Source: Actinomadura oligospora ATCC 43269
GTDB lineage: Bacteria > Actinomycetota > Actinomycetes > Streptosporangiales > Streptosporangiaceae
DNA length: 64,000 nucleotides
NCBI RefSeq assembly: GCF_000518265.1
Contig: NZ_KI912412.1
Span: forward strand, 1-64,000
Direction of reading: 5' to 3'
A model generated the notes under the pieces. That model had not been told where the DNA came from and made no database searches. It worked only from the letters and a program-made list of their open reading frames with translations. Position 1 is the stretch's first letter. Every line of letters starts with the position of its first letter. The translations under genes and the position numbers were made by a program. Shown here one piece after another: positions 32,564-41,713 of the stretch.

Positions 32564-34622
32564 GTTCCGAAACGATACCGCCACCAGCGGACGCCTCATC
32601 CCGCCGCCCGTCCCCCGCGCCAGTCCCGCCGGAGCCGGTCGGCATGCGGTAGGACGACCCGAACGCCGGTTCGGCGCGTCCCTTCAGCCGGTCGGACGAC
32701 TGGAGCTGCCAGGCGACGCTGGTGACCATGACGCCCGGCTGGAACAGCAGCCGCCCCTTGAGCCGCAGCGCGCTCTGGTTGTGGAGCAGGTGCTCCCACC
32801 AGTGGCCGACGACGTACTCGGGGATGAACACGGTCACCACGTCCCGGGGGGACTTGCGGCGGACGCTCTTGACGTAGTCCAGGACGGGCCGGGTGATCTC
32901 CCGGTACGGCGAGTCGAGGATCTTCAGCGGGACGGGCACGTCGAGGGCGTCCCACTCCTCCTGGAGCCGGTGCGCCTCCTCGGCGTCGACCGAGACCGTG
33001 ACCGCCTCCAGCGTGGACGGACGGGTCGCCCGGGCGTAGGCCAGCGCCCGCAGCGTCGGCTTGTGGATCTTGGAGACCAGGACGATCGCGTGGTTGCGGG
33101 CGGGCAGCGCCACGTCCTCGCCGGTCGGCTCCAGCTCGGCGGAGACCCGGTCGTAGTGCTTGCGGATCGCCTTCATGAGCAGGAACAGCACCGGCATCGC
33201 GATGCAGACGATGTAGGCGCCGAGCATGAACTTGGTGACCAGCACGACCACCAGGACGATCCCGGTGAGCGTGGCGCCGAACGCGTTGATCGCCCGGGAC
33301 GTCCGCATGCGGCGGCGCTGCTGCCCGTCCTGCTCGGTGCGCAGCAGGCGGTTCCAGTGCCGGACCATGCCGACCTGGCTGACCGTGAACGACACGAACA
33401 CGCCGACGGTGTACAGCGGGATCAGCTTGCTCACCGACGCGTCGTAGGCGTAGATCAGCAGGCCCGCCATGGTCGCGAGGATGATGATGCCGTTGGAGAA
33501 CGCCAGCCGGTCGCCGCGGGTGTGGAACTGGCGCGGCAGGTAGCGGTTCTGCGCGAGCACCGAGCCGAGCACCGGGAAGCCGTTGAAGGCGGTGTTGGCG
33601 GCCAGGAACAGGATCAGCGCGGTCATCGTGGTGACCAGCGCGAAGCCCGGCGTGAAGTTGGAGAACACGGTGTGCGCGACCTGCGCGATCACCGGGTCGG
33701 CGTCGTGGACGGCCTTGCCGGTGGCCGGGTCGATCAGCTGGCTGCCCTGGCTCGGCTCGGCGAACTTGGCCTTGGTGTAGTAGGCGAACGCGGTGACGCC
33801 GCCGAACATCGTCATCGCGACCAGGCCGAGCATCAGCAGCGTCTTGGCGGCGTTCTCGCCCTTGGGCTTGCGGAACGCCGGGACGCCGTTGGAGATCGCC
33901 TCCACGCCCGTCAGGGCCGCACAGCCGGACGAGAAGGCCCGCAGCAGCAGGAAGATCAGCGCGGCCCCGCCGAGCCCGGCCTCCTTGCCGACGATCTCGT
34001 AGTCGGCGGTCTCCGCCTTCAGGTCCGTGCCGAGGCCGAGCCGGACCATCCCGTAGAGCAGCATCGCGATGATCGAGAACATGAACAGGTAGGTCGGGAT
34101 CGCGAACGCGACGCCCGCCTCCTTCAGCCCGCGCAGGTTCGCGATCGTCACCAGGACGACGATGCCGATCGCGACCAGCACCTCGTGCGGCTGCAGGAAC
34201 TTCAGCAGCGCGCCGAGATTCTCCACGCCGGACGACACCGACACCGCGACCGTCAGGACGTAGTCGACCAGCAGGGCGGCGGCCACGACCACGCCCCAGT
34301 TGTCGCCCAGGTTGGTGGTGGCGACCTCGAAGTCGCCGCCGCCGCTCTGGTACGCCCGGACGTTCTGGCGGTAGGACGCGACCACGGTGAGTAGAATCAC
34401 CACGACGGCCGCGGCCACCCACGGGGTGTACTGGTACATCGCCAGGCCGCCGACCCCCAGCGCGAGCAGGATCTCCTGCGGCGCGTAGGCCACCGACGAC
34501 AGGGCGTCGCTCGCGAACACCGGGAGCGCGATCCGTTTGGGAAGTAGCTGCTCGTGCTGCTGAGCGCTGCGCAGGGCGCGTCCCAGCAGCAGGCGCTTCA
34601 CAAGGTCCGGAGCCTTCGACAC
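32553..34622 (-). CDS. KimA-like APC permease, probable K+ importer (copy 1)
   Basis: A 689-residue APC-superfamily transporter. After a short basic N-terminus, twelve helices start at FASDALSSVAYAPQEILLALG; YQSGGGDFEVA, CAALTGVEAISNGVPAF and AANTAFNGFPVLGSVLAQNRYLPRQF are the conserved loops. Residues about 480-640 form a cytosolic USP-like domain (HAIVLVSKIHKPTLRALAYAR, VTVFIPEYVVGHWWE). This is the fold of Bacillus KimA, a K+/H+ importer; the neighbouring TrkA-type proteins support K+ transport. GTG 34622 is the likely start because related proteins begin SKAPDLVKRLLLGR. Orthologue of Rv2690c by context. Confidence 0.82.
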   Translation of the reverse strand: MSKAPDLVKRLLLGRALRSAQQHEQLLPKRIALPVFASDALSSVAYAPQEILLALGVGGLAMYQYTPWVAAAVVVILLTVVASYRQNVRAYQSGGGDFEVATTNLGDNWGVVVAAALLVDYVLTVAVSVSSGVENLGALLKFLQPHEVLVAIGIVVLVTIANLRGLKEAGVAFAIPTYLFMFSIIAMLLYGMVRLGLGTDLKAETADYEIVGKEAGLGGAALIFLLLRAFSSGCAALTGVEAISNGVPAFRKPKGENAAKTLLMLGLVAMTMFGGVTAFAYYTKAKFAEPSQGSQLIDPATGKAVHDADPVIAQVAHTVFSNFTPGFALVTTMTALILFLAANTAFNGFPVLGSVLAQNRYLPRQFHTRGDRLAFSNGIIILATMAGLLIYAYDASVSKLIPLYTVGVFVSFTVSQVGMVRHWNRLLRTEQDGQQRRRMRTSRAINAFGATLTGIVLVVVLVTKFMLGAYIVCIAMPVLFLLMKAIRKHYDRVSAELEPTGEDVALPARNHAIVLVSKIHKPTLRALAYARATRPSTLEAVTVSVDAEEAHRLQEEWDALDVPVPLKILDSPYREITRPVLDYVKSVRRKSPRDVVTVFIPEYVVGHWWEHLLHNQSALRLKGRLLFQPGVMVTSVAWQLQSSDRLKGRAEPAFGSSYRMPTGSGGTGAGDGRRDEASAGGGIVSERDS

Positions 34623-34811
34623 GAGAGCAGACTCTAGCCTGCCCTCTTTACGACTTCTCAACACGCCCGCGACGACCGCCTCCGAGGCCCGCGCGGGCCG
34701 TCCACCACAGGGGTGTGACGTGGGGTCGGGTAGTAAGGGGTCAGGCGGCTGTGTAGTTTTGCAGCCCGGCAAGGATCATCGGAAACCTCGGGCTCCGGAG
34801 AAGGAACGGCC

Positions 34812-35477
34812 GTGCATATCGTGATCATGGGGTGCGGACGGGTCGGATCGACCCTCGCCCACATCCTGGAGGACAAGGGCCACTCGGTGGCCATCATCGA
34901 CCAGAACCCCGAGGCGTTCCGGCGGCTGCGCGGCGGCTTCCGCGGCCGCCGGGTCACCGGCGTGGGCTTCGACCGGGACACCCTGACCGAGGCGGGCATC
35001 GACCAGGCGTCCGCGTTCGTCGCGGTCTCCAGCGGCGACAACTCCAACATCATCTCCGCGCGGGTGGCGCGCGAGACCTTCGGCGTGGACAACGTGGTCG
35101 CGCGGATCTACGACCCGCGCCGGGCCGAGGTGTACCAGCGCCTGGGCATCCCGACGGTCGCGACCGTCCGGTGGACGGCCGACCAGATCCTGCGCCGCCT
35201 GCTGCCGGAGGGCGCCGAGCCGCTCTGGCGCGACCCGACCGGCACCGTCGTGCTCGCGGAGCTGGACTCGGGCGCGTCCTGGGTCGGTGAGAAGGTCGCC
35301 ACGCTGGAGGCCGCCGCGGGCACCCGGGTGGCCTTCCTCACCCGGATGGGCGAGGCCCTGGTGCCCGAGGCCGACACCGTCGTCCAGGACGGCGACATCG
35401 TGCACGCCATCTGCCGTGCCGAGGACCTGGAACGGATCAACGCCGCCGTCGCGGTGCGCACCGAGGGAGAGCACTGA
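34812..35477 (+). CDS. ceoB: TrkA-type K+ channel regulatory subunit CeoB
   Basis: A 221-residue RCK protein. The N-terminal NAD(P)-binding fold is MHIVIMGCGRVGSTLAHILEDKGHSVAIIDQNP, with the acidic residue at the end of strand 2. The C-terminal TrkA-C domain is VLAELDSGASWVGEKVATLE through DIVHAICRAEDLERI. It binds nucleotide and gates a K+ transporter. GTG 34812 follows AGAAGGAA. It overlaps ceoC by 1 nt (TGATG), so the two form a coupled pair. Divergent from the KimA-like permease that it may control. Confidence 0.92.
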   Translation: MHIVIMGCGRVGSTLAHILEDKGHSVAIIDQNPEAFRRLRGGFRGRRVTGVGFDRDTLTEAGIDQASAFVAVSSGDNSNIISARVARETFGVDNVVARIYDPRRAEVYQRLGIPTVATVRWTADQILRRLLPEGAEPLWRDPTGTVVLAELDSGASWVGEKVATLEAAAGTRVAFLTRMGEALVPEADTVVQDGDIVHAICRAEDLERINAAVAVRTEGEH

Positions 35478-36136
35478 TGCGGGTCGCCATCGCCGGGGCC
35501 GGCGCCGTCGGCCGGTCCATCGCGCAGGAGCTGCTGGAGAACGGGCACGAGGTCCTGCTGATCGACAAGAACCCCCGCGCGATCAAGGTCGAGATGGTGC
35601 CGCGGGCCGAGTGGCTGCTCGCCGACGCGTGCGAGATCGCCGCCCTGGACGACGCGGCGCTGGAGCGCTGCCAGGTCGTGGTCGCCTCGTCCGGTGACGA
35701 CAAGGTCAACCTGGTGGTGTCGCTGCTCGCCAAGACCGAGTACGGCGTGCCCCGGGTCGTCGCCCGGATCAACCACCCGAAGAACGAGTGGCTGTTCAAC
35801 GAGTCGTGGGGCGTGGACGTCGCGGTGTCCACGCCGCGCCTGCTGTCGGCCCTGGTCGAGGAGGCCGTCAGCGTCGGCGACCTGGTCCGGCTGATGACCT
35901 TCCGGCAGGGCGAGGCGAACCTGGTCGAGCTGACCCTGCCCGAGGACGCGCCGCTCGGCGGCGAGCGGGTCGGGTCGGTCACCTGGCCGCGCGACACCGC
36001 CCTGGTCGCGATCCTGCGCGAGGGCCGGGTGCTCGTCCCGACCCCGGACGACACCCTGGAGCCCGGCGACGAGCTGATGTTCGTCGCGTCCCAGGACGTC
36101 GAGGACGAGCTCGCCGAGCTGCTCAACGCCAACTGA
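35477..36136 (+). CDS. ceoC: TrkA-type K+ regulatory subunit CeoC
   Basis: A 219-residue second RCK subunit: MRVAIAGAGAVGRSIAQELLENGHEVLLIDKNP then VVASSGDDKVNLVVSLLAKTEYGV and a TrkA-C domain (NLVELTLPEDAPLGGERVGSV). It should pair with CeoB in a hetero-octameric ring. No TrkH/TrkG pore protein is in the window, which supports the adjacent APC permease as its client. Ends at a 15-bp terminator. Confidence 0.92.
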   Translation: MRVAIAGAGAVGRSIAQELLENGHEVLLIDKNPRAIKVEMVPRAEWLLADACEIAALDDAALERCQVVVASSGDDKVNLVVSLLAKTEYGVPRVVARINHPKNEWLFNESWGVDVAVSTPRLLSALVEEAVSVGDLVRLMTFRQGEANLVELTLPEDAPLGGERVGSVTWPRDTALVAILREGRVLVPTPDDTLEPGDELMFVASQDVEDELAELLNAN

Positions 36137-36149
36137 CGCCCGCCGCCCC

Positions 36150-36191
36150 ACAAGGTCCCGCCGCGCCCTCCCGGGTGCGGCGGGACCTTGT
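36150..36191. terminator. Terminator between ceoC and glnX
   Basis: ACAAGGTCCCGCCGC (36150-36164) pairs perfectly with 36177-36191 around a 12-nt loop, between convergent genes. Confidence 0.82.
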
Positions 36192-36223
36192 GTTCTGCCC
36201 CGCCACCGGTGTGTTCCGCCCCT

Positions 36224-37726
36224 CTACCGGTACTCGGCCAGGCGGGGGCGGACGCCCACGAGGACCAGGCCGATGATCACGACCGCGGCGACGGGCGGGA
36301 CGACCGTCCAGCCGGACAGGACGTCCCCGCCGCTCCTGATGTTCGAGGCGAACTGCGCGTCGTTGATGCCGATCACCCGGGCCATGGCCGCGTCGAATGC
36401 GGTGAACGAGCCGTTGGAGGCGCTGGGGCTCGGCGAGGTGTCGAAGCCCGCCGCCTCCTGCGTCCGCCCGCGGGCCACCATGTCGCGCAACCGGACGTCG
36501 TTGCCCTGATAGGTCTGCCAGCCCTTCAGGACGTCCTCCGCCGCCGTCCGCTCCCCCGGGAAGGTGATGTTGCGGAACTCGTCCATGATCAGGCCGGGGA
36601 AGGTGGAGAACGTGGGGTACGCATGGCGCGACGCGCCCGCCTCGTACGTCTCCACGATCTTGCCGAGACCGTGCTGGTAGTCGCCGGGGAGGCCGCTGCG
36701 GGTGTCGACGAGTCTGTTCGCCTTGGCGTAGAAGTCGGCCTGGTAGACGACCGAGCGCTGCGGGTCGACGATGTAGCGGGACTCGTCGGCGTTGGCGTCC
36801 CAGGCGATCGCGCGGGCCCGGGTGAGTGCGAGCACCGAGTCGAAGGCGTCCTTCTTGGCGACGCGCAGGTGGTCGGCGGCCGACCCGAGGGTCGACGTGG
36901 CCGTGATCGTCCCGCCGAGGGCGGCCAGGGTGGCCAGGACGAGCGCCGGGTTGACCAGGCGGCGGGTGCGGCGGGCCAGGGAGAACTGGAGCAGCGCCAG
37001 GGCCGCGACCGTGCCGGCGCCGAGCGCCAGGGCGGCGTCCGCGCCGGAGCTCAGCGCGCGGTGCCTGCTCTGGTAGGCGCTCTCGACGCGGTCGGCGTTG
37101 GCGCTGCGGAGCGTGTCGGCGGCGGGCAGGACGACCTGCTTCAGCTCGACGTTCGCCTGCCTGTACAGGGTGAGCGCGGCGGTCGGCGGCCTGGCGGCGG
37201 GGTGCGGGCGCTGGCCGTCCAGCAGGATCGCCTGAGCGGCGAGCGCCTGGTAGCGGCCGAAACCGTCCAGGGCCCGGCGCAGCGCGAGGGCGGCGCGCTG
37301 GTCGTCCCCGGCGAGCGCGGACGCCTTCTGGAGGTCCGCGTCCGCCTGCCGGCGGCGCTGGTCGAAGTCGCTGAGGACCCGCTCGCGCGTGACGCCGAGC
37401 CCCTGGGCGTTCCCGATGAGCAGGACGTTGGCGAACTGGGCGTCCATGTCGTTCAGCGCCAGGTACAGATCGGACGACGCGACGACCTGCGGGCCCGCCT
37501 CGTGGCCGATCTCCCTGAAGCCCTCCTCGCCGCTGGACGCCCGGACGGAGGTCAGCACCGCCAGGACGACCGTCAGCAGCCCGATCAGGGCCGCGAGGTT
37601 GCGGAACCGGTCGGGGGTGAGCCAGCCGCGTGGGTCGATCACCATGTGGCCGGACGGGGCGGTCCGGACGGGCAGCCGGATGCCGTCCTCGTCCGCGGGC
37701 GGCAGCGCGGCGGGCGTGCGGGCCAT
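36224..37726 (-). CDS. glnX: GlnX-like membrane protein, partner of PknG
   Basis: A 500-residue membrane protein with helices near residues 43-62, 230-250, 262-282 and 475-493. Two extracytoplasmic helical sensor-like regions lie between them (GPQVVASSDLYLALNDMDAQFANVLLIG; AIAWDANADESRYI). In mycobacteria and corynebacteria such a protein (GlnX) couples the amino-acid-binding lipoprotein GlnH to PknG. Here it follows pknG with a 1-nt overlap (TGATG), but no glnH is present. The extracellular parts may therefore sense ligand directly, or glnH is elsewhere. Confidence 0.75.
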   Translation of the reverse strand: MARTPAALPPADEDGIRLPVRTAPSGHMVIDPRGWLTPDRFRNLAALIGLLTVVLAVLTSVRASSGEEGFREIGHEAGPQVVASSDLYLALNDMDAQFANVLLIGNAQGLGVTRERVLSDFDQRRRQADADLQKASALAGDDQRAALALRRALDGFGRYQALAAQAILLDGQRPHPAARPPTAALTLYRQANVELKQVVLPAADTLRSANADRVESAYQSRHRALSSGADAALALGAGTVAALALLQFSLARRTRRLVNPALVLATLAALGGTITATSTLGSAADHLRVAKKDAFDSVLALTRARAIAWDANADESRYIVDPQRSVVYQADFYAKANRLVDTRSGLPGDYQHGLGKIVETYEAGASRHAYPTFSTFPGLIMDEFRNITFPGERTAAEDVLKGWQTYQGNDVRLRDMVARGRTQEAAGFDTSPSPSASNGSFTAFDAAMARVIGINDAQFASNIRSGGDVLSGWTVVPPVAAVVIIGLVLVGVRPRLAEYR

Positions 37727-40281
37727 CAGAACACCGTCCTCGGTCGAATCGAGTTGGCACGATCCACGAAGCCGCGGCGGCGGCCCCGCGAGGTGGAGAG
37801 CCGTGCGAGGTCGCGGTAGACGCCGTCCAGCGCCCCGCGTAGCGCCTTCTCCTCATAGGCGACGCCGAGGACGCGCCGGTCCGGCGGCGGGCCGCCGTTC
37901 CGTTCCAGCTCGGCGACCAGGGCCTCCAGGAGGAGGGCGATCACGCGGGCTCCGCGCTCCTCGGGAAGGTCCAGCGCCTCGACCCGGTCGAGGGCGGCCA
38001 GCAGGTCCTCGCGGGTCGCGCGCCAGCGGACCGGGTCGGCTCCGGGGGCCCAGCCCCGGATCGTCACGACGACGGCGGCGACCTGCGCGTCCAGGTGCCG
38101 CCCGGACGAGGCGGGCACCTCGGTGAGCACCCGCACCGCGGCCTGGTCGTCCTGCTCGGCGATCAGCGCCCGGGCCAGCCCGAACGCCGCGTTCTCGTAG
38201 GAGCGGTCGGTGCGCCAGACCGCCCGGTGGAAGTGGACGGCGCCCGCGGTGTCGCCGACCGCCTCGGCGGCGAACGCCAGGGCCAGCTTCACCGCCGCCT
38301 CGCCGGGCAGCACGTCGTAGACGCGGCCGAACTCGGGGGCCGCGGCGGCTCCGTCACCGTCGGCCAGCGCGGCGAGGCCCCAGAACCAGTGCGCGCGCCA
38401 GTCCGCCTCGTCCAGGGCAATGATCAGCTCCCGGGCGCGTTCCTGACAGCGCAGCTCGATCAGCGCTCTGACCAGCCGGAACGTCTCCTCCGCCGAGCGC
38501 GGGCGGTCGCCGCCCAGCGCCACGGCGACCTGTTCGGGCGCGGACGCGGCGAGCGCCGCGACGTTCCGCGCGCCGGGGTCGTCCGGGTCCACCAGCGGCA
38601 CCGGCAGCGCCGAGGCGGCCTCCCGGAACGTCGGCGGACGTCCCAGCCTGGCCCCCACCACCCGCGTCTCCGGCCCGAACAGCGTGGACGCGGCGGGCCG
38701 CGGCTCCCCGTCGCGCGCGGCGAGCGTCTCCCGCAGCACCCCGGTGAGCTGCTCGGTCATCTCCTGCGCCGACCAGAACCGCTCGTCCGGGTTGGGGTGC
38801 GCGGCACGGCGGAGCAGCCGGTCGAAGGACGGGTTGGCGGCGAGGACCGGCACGTCCGCGGCGTCCGGGAGGCCGACCCGGTGGACGCCGGTGTAGCCGG
38901 TGAACTCGAAGCTCATCACGGCCATCGCCCGCGCGACCGTGTACAGGTCGGACGAGACCGACGGGCCCTCGCCCGCGATCTCGGGCGCCTGGTAGCCGAC
39001 CGTCCCGTAGACCGCGCCCTCGTCGTCGTCCAGCCGCCGGACGCCGCCGAGGTCGACCAGCTTCAGCTGCTCCTCGGCCTGGATCGCGTTGTCGGGCTTG
39101 AAGTCGCAGTAGACCAGGCCCCGTTCGTGCAGGTGGCCGAGGGCGCGCAGCACCTCCAGGCCGTAGGCCATCACCTGCGCGGGCGTCAGCGGCTCCCCGG
39201 CGGTCCGCCGCTCCAGCACCAGCTCCTTGAGCGACCGCCCGCCGACGTACTCCATGACGATGTAGCCCGCGTCGCCGTGCTGGACGAAGTTGTAGATCTT
39301 GACGACGTTGGGGTGCTCGACCTCGGCGAGGAACCGCCGCTCGGCGACCGCGGCCTCCATCGCGTCCGCGTCGCCGGTGTCGAGCAGGCCCTTCAGGACG
39401 ACCCAGCGGTCCGAGACGTTGCGGTCCTTGGCCAGGTAGATCCAGCCGAGGCCGCCGTGCGCGAGGCAGCCCAGCACCTCGTACTGCCCGCCGACCAGCT
39501 CGCCCTGTCCCAGTTTCGGGGTGAACGAGAAGTGCGTCCCGCACTTGGGGCAGTAGCCCTCGGACCGGCCGGGATTCCCGTCCCGGCCCCGCCCGACCGG
39601 GGCGTCGCAGTGCCCGCAGCGGCGCTTGTGCTCGGGGACCTTCGGGTCCTTCATGATCGCGGTGGACGGGTCACGCTCCGGCACCGCGGGCATCTCGACC
39701 AGGCCCGCGCCGAGCTGGCCGCGCCGGGACGCCCCGGACGACCCCCTGCTCCCCCGCGACCCGCGCGACCCGCGCGAGCCCCGGGATCCGCGGGACCCCT
39801 GCGTGCCGCGTGTCCCGTTCGCGGGGCCCGATCCGGACACGCCGGACTCCGCGCGTCCGCCGTGCGTGCCCGCCTTGCCGGATCCGCCGCCGTTGGCGCG
39901 GCGGGAGGCGACGCGTCCGCTCAGGGTGCGCGCCAGGACCTCGTCCGGGACGCGCGCGGACGTGCCGATGACGCCGAACGGGGTCGGAACGCCGCTCGCC
40001 GAACCGGCCCGGCCGTCCCCGCCCGATCCTGGGCCGGACGCGCCCGGCGGCGAGCCCTGCCGGACACCGCCGCCGATCGTCGGGCGGCTGGGGCGGGTGC
40101 TGGCGGTCGCGGCTCCCGTGACCGCTCCGGCACGCCCGTCCGGGCTTCCGTTTCCGTGGTTCGCGAGTGCTCCGGCCTTCGCCGCGGACGGCGTCAGGGC
40201 CGTCCCGTCCGGCGGGAATCCGCACACGTCGCAGTAGCCGTCCTCGATGCTCCCGGAACAACCGGAGCGCAGGCACCGCAT
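37726..40281 (-). CDS. pknG: PknG-type serine/threonine protein kinase
   Basis: An 851-residue soluble kinase. Residues 3-20 are a small Cys ribbon; 30-215 a disordered linker with a GSR collagen-like repeat (162-180); 222-248 the rubredoxin-like site (CGHC and CPKC) typical of PknG. The kinase is at about 267-530: Lys 297 in WVVLKGLL, catalytic loop VYCDFKPDN, and DLGG instead of DFG. The last 250 residues are TPR-like. PknG phosphorylates GarA/OdhI and thereby controls 2-oxoglutarate dehydrogenase and glutamate metabolism. It is co-transcribed with glnX. A paired CTTAACG-like motif lies about 95-110 bp upstream. Confidence 0.93.
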   Translation of the reverse strand: MRCLRSGCSGSIEDGYCDVCGFPPDGTALTPSAAKAGALANHGNGSPDGRAGAVTGAATASTRPSRPTIGGGVRQGSPPGASGPGSGGDGRAGSASGVPTPFGVIGTSARVPDEVLARTLSGRVASRRANGGGSGKAGTHGGRAESGVSGSGPANGTRGTQGSRGSRGSRGSRGSRGSRGSSGASRRGQLGAGLVEMPAVPERDPSTAIMKDPKVPEHKRRCGHCDAPVGRGRDGNPGRSEGYCPKCGTHFSFTPKLGQGELVGGQYEVLGCLAHGGLGWIYLAKDRNVSDRWVVLKGLLDTGDADAMEAAVAERRFLAEVEHPNVVKIYNFVQHGDAGYIVMEYVGGRSLKELVLERRTAGEPLTPAQVMAYGLEVLRALGHLHERGLVYCDFKPDNAIQAEEQLKLVDLGGVRRLDDDEGAVYGTVGYQAPEIAGEGPSVSSDLYTVARAMAVMSFEFTGYTGVHRVGLPDAADVPVLAANPSFDRLLRRAAHPNPDERFWSAQEMTEQLTGVLRETLAARDGEPRPAASTLFGPETRVVGARLGRPPTFREAASALPVPLVDPDDPGARNVAALAASAPEQVAVALGGDRPRSAEETFRLVRALIELRCQERARELIIALDEADWRAHWFWGLAALADGDGAAAAPEFGRVYDVLPGEAAVKLALAFAAEAVGDTAGAVHFHRAVWRTDRSYENAAFGLARALIAEQDDQAAVRVLTEVPASSGRHLDAQVAAVVVTIRGWAPGADPVRWRATREDLLAALDRVEALDLPEERGARVIALLLEALVAELERNGGPPPDRRVLGVAYEEKALRGALDGVYRDLARLSTSRGRRRGFVDRANSIRPRTVF

Positions 40282-40375
40282 CTTCGCGCCGTCACCGACC
40301 TCGACTCCACCGGAGCCTCCCTGGCCCCGGGATCAGTCAAGATCGTAGGTCCGCGAACGTCCCGTTTCGTGGCGT

Positions 40376-40393
40376 CTTAACGCGATCCTGACG
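40376..40393. promoter_or_regulatory. Paired heptamer upstream of pknG
   Basis: CTTAACG (40376) and CCTGACG (40387) are spaced 11 bp. This is one half of the array found before kdp and two KimA-like genes, so pknG may share that regulator. Confidence 0.4.
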
Positions 40394-40404
40394 GCAGGAT
40401 CCGG

Positions 40405-41229
40405 TCAGCTCTCGCGGGGTTCGACGGCCCCGGCGGGCGTCGCGTCCGGGACCTGCCCGGACGCCTTTCCGGCAGCGGATTCGGCCGTGGCCCCCGTGCT
40501 CGGGAGTGAGGAGCCCGGGACCGGGGCGGTCTGCAGCGGGGTGCTGGTGCGCATGAGCATCAGCAGCGCCAGGCCGAGGGCGCCCACGTACGCGGGCCAG
40601 CCGAGCACGACCTTCGCGACGCCGAGCGCGGCGACCTGGCCCGCGAGGTACAGCGGGATCTGGAAGGCCAGCTTCAGCACGCTGGGCAGCATGAGCAGCC
40701 AGGACAGCCGCGTGCACACCCGCACCATGGCCGGGTCCTTGCGCCAGCCGAACGGGTCGTCGGGGTTCGCCGCGCCGATCATGAAACCGACGAACGGCCA
40801 GCGGGTCACGATCGACAGCAGCATGAGCAGGCTGACGGCGCCGGAGTAGAGCATGCCTGGCAGGAACGCGTCCTGCGCTTTGCCCGAGCGCAGCGCGAAG
40901 AAGGCCGCGATGGCGATGCCGAGCAGGCTGTTGAGGACGAACTGCGGCGTCGTCCGCTGGACGATCCGGGCGGCGAGCAGCAGCAGCGCCGAGCCGCCGC
41001 CGACGTACAGCGACAGCCGCAGGTCATGGGTGATGACCCAGCCCCCGGTGAACGCGATCGTGGGCACCGCGCCCTCGACCACGCCGCGCCGTCCGCCGAA
41101 GACCTTGGTCAGCTGGGCGCGGATGACCTCCTCGACGGTCTCGAACCCCGCATGGCCCGGGGCCGCGGGGCTTGAGGAGGCGTCAGGGGACGGGACGTCG
41201 CCGGACGAGGCGGTGTCACCGGCCGCCAT
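40405..41229 (-). CDS. DUF3159 membrane protein
   Basis: A 274-residue actinobacterial membrane protein with about six helices (VPTIAFTGGWVITHDLRLSLYVGG, FVLNSLLGIAIAAFFAL, SLLMLLSIVTRWPFVGFMIG). It opens with FETVEEVIRAQLTKVFGGRRGVVEGAVP, the DUF3159 signature, and ends with a Pro/Ala-rich tail. Function unknown. It follows the OB-fold gene with one base between stop and start, the same pair as Rv2693c/Rv2694c in mycobacteria, next to ceoBC. Confidence 0.88.
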   Translation of the reverse strand: MAAGDTASSGDVPSPDASSSPAAPGHAGFETVEEVIRAQLTKVFGGRRGVVEGAVPTIAFTGGWVITHDLRLSLYVGGGSALLLLAARIVQRTTPQFVLNSLLGIAIAAFFALRSGKAQDAFLPGMLYSGAVSLLMLLSIVTRWPFVGFMIGAANPDDPFGWRKDPAMVRVCTRLSWLLMLPSVLKLAFQIPLYLAGQVAALGVAKVVLGWPAYVGALGLALLMLMRTSTPLQTAPVPGSSLPSTGATAESAAGKASGQVPDATPAGAVEPRES

Positions 41230-41230
41230 G

Positions 41231-41641
41231 TCACGCGCCCCGCAGTTCGTAGCGGGGGTTGAACATCACCTTGCGGCCGTCCTGGACGCTGACGAAGCCC
41301 TCGGCGCGCAGCCGACGGCCGGGGTCGATCCCGGCGATCTTGCGCCGGCCCAGCCAGACCAGGTTGACAACGTCGGTGCCGTCGTAGAGCTCGGCCTCCA
41401 GGGCCGGGGCTCCGCCTCGGGGTCGCAAAGTCACGGTCCGTAGCGTACCGGCCACGCAGGCGCGCTGCCGAGCCGTGCACGCGGTGATGGGGGTCGCCCC
41501 CTCCTCGCCGGTGGACCGCTGGAGCTCCTCGGCCTCCAGCTCCTCCTTGCTCGACGCCATGCGCCGCAGGAATCGCCGCAGGCCACCGGGCCGTGCCCCG
41601 CCTCCGTCGGTGGAGGTCGTACCGGCCGCTCGCTCGTCCAT
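41231..41641 (-). CDS. OB-fold nucleic-acid-binding-like protein
   Basis: A 136-residue protein. A charged N-terminal helix (RRFLRRMASSKEELEAEELQR) precedes an OB-fold barrel (RQRACVAGTLRTVTLRP, LEAELYDGTDVVNLVWLGRRKIAGIDPGRRLRAEGFV). The ARQRACVAGTLR and WLGRRKIAGI elements match the actinobacterial OB protein beside DUF3159. Likely binds RNA or a protein partner. First gene of a two-gene operon. Confidence 0.85.
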   Translation of the reverse strand: MDERAAGTTSTDGGGARPGGLRRFLRRMASSKEELEAEELQRSTGEEGATPITACTARQRACVAGTLRTVTLRPRGGAPALEAELYDGTDVVNLVWLGRRKIAGIDPGRRLRAEGFVSVQDGRKVMFNPRYELRGA

Positions 41642-41713
41642 GATTCGAAGCCTAAAGCATCCGGTCCGTGAAAGAACCGGTCCAGGACCGCTGATACGGC
41701 ACCGTCACCCCCA

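Noticed and set aside
34646..34665. KdpE-type array before the first KimA-like gene
   Set aside because: Only CTTTACG with a poor second copy 11 bp later is present; too degenerate to claim.
34623..34811. c-di-AMP (ydaO) riboswitch before the KimA-like gene or ceoB
   Set aside because: KimA genes are often under this riboswitch, so I looked for its conserved core here and before the other two copies, but found nothing resembling it.
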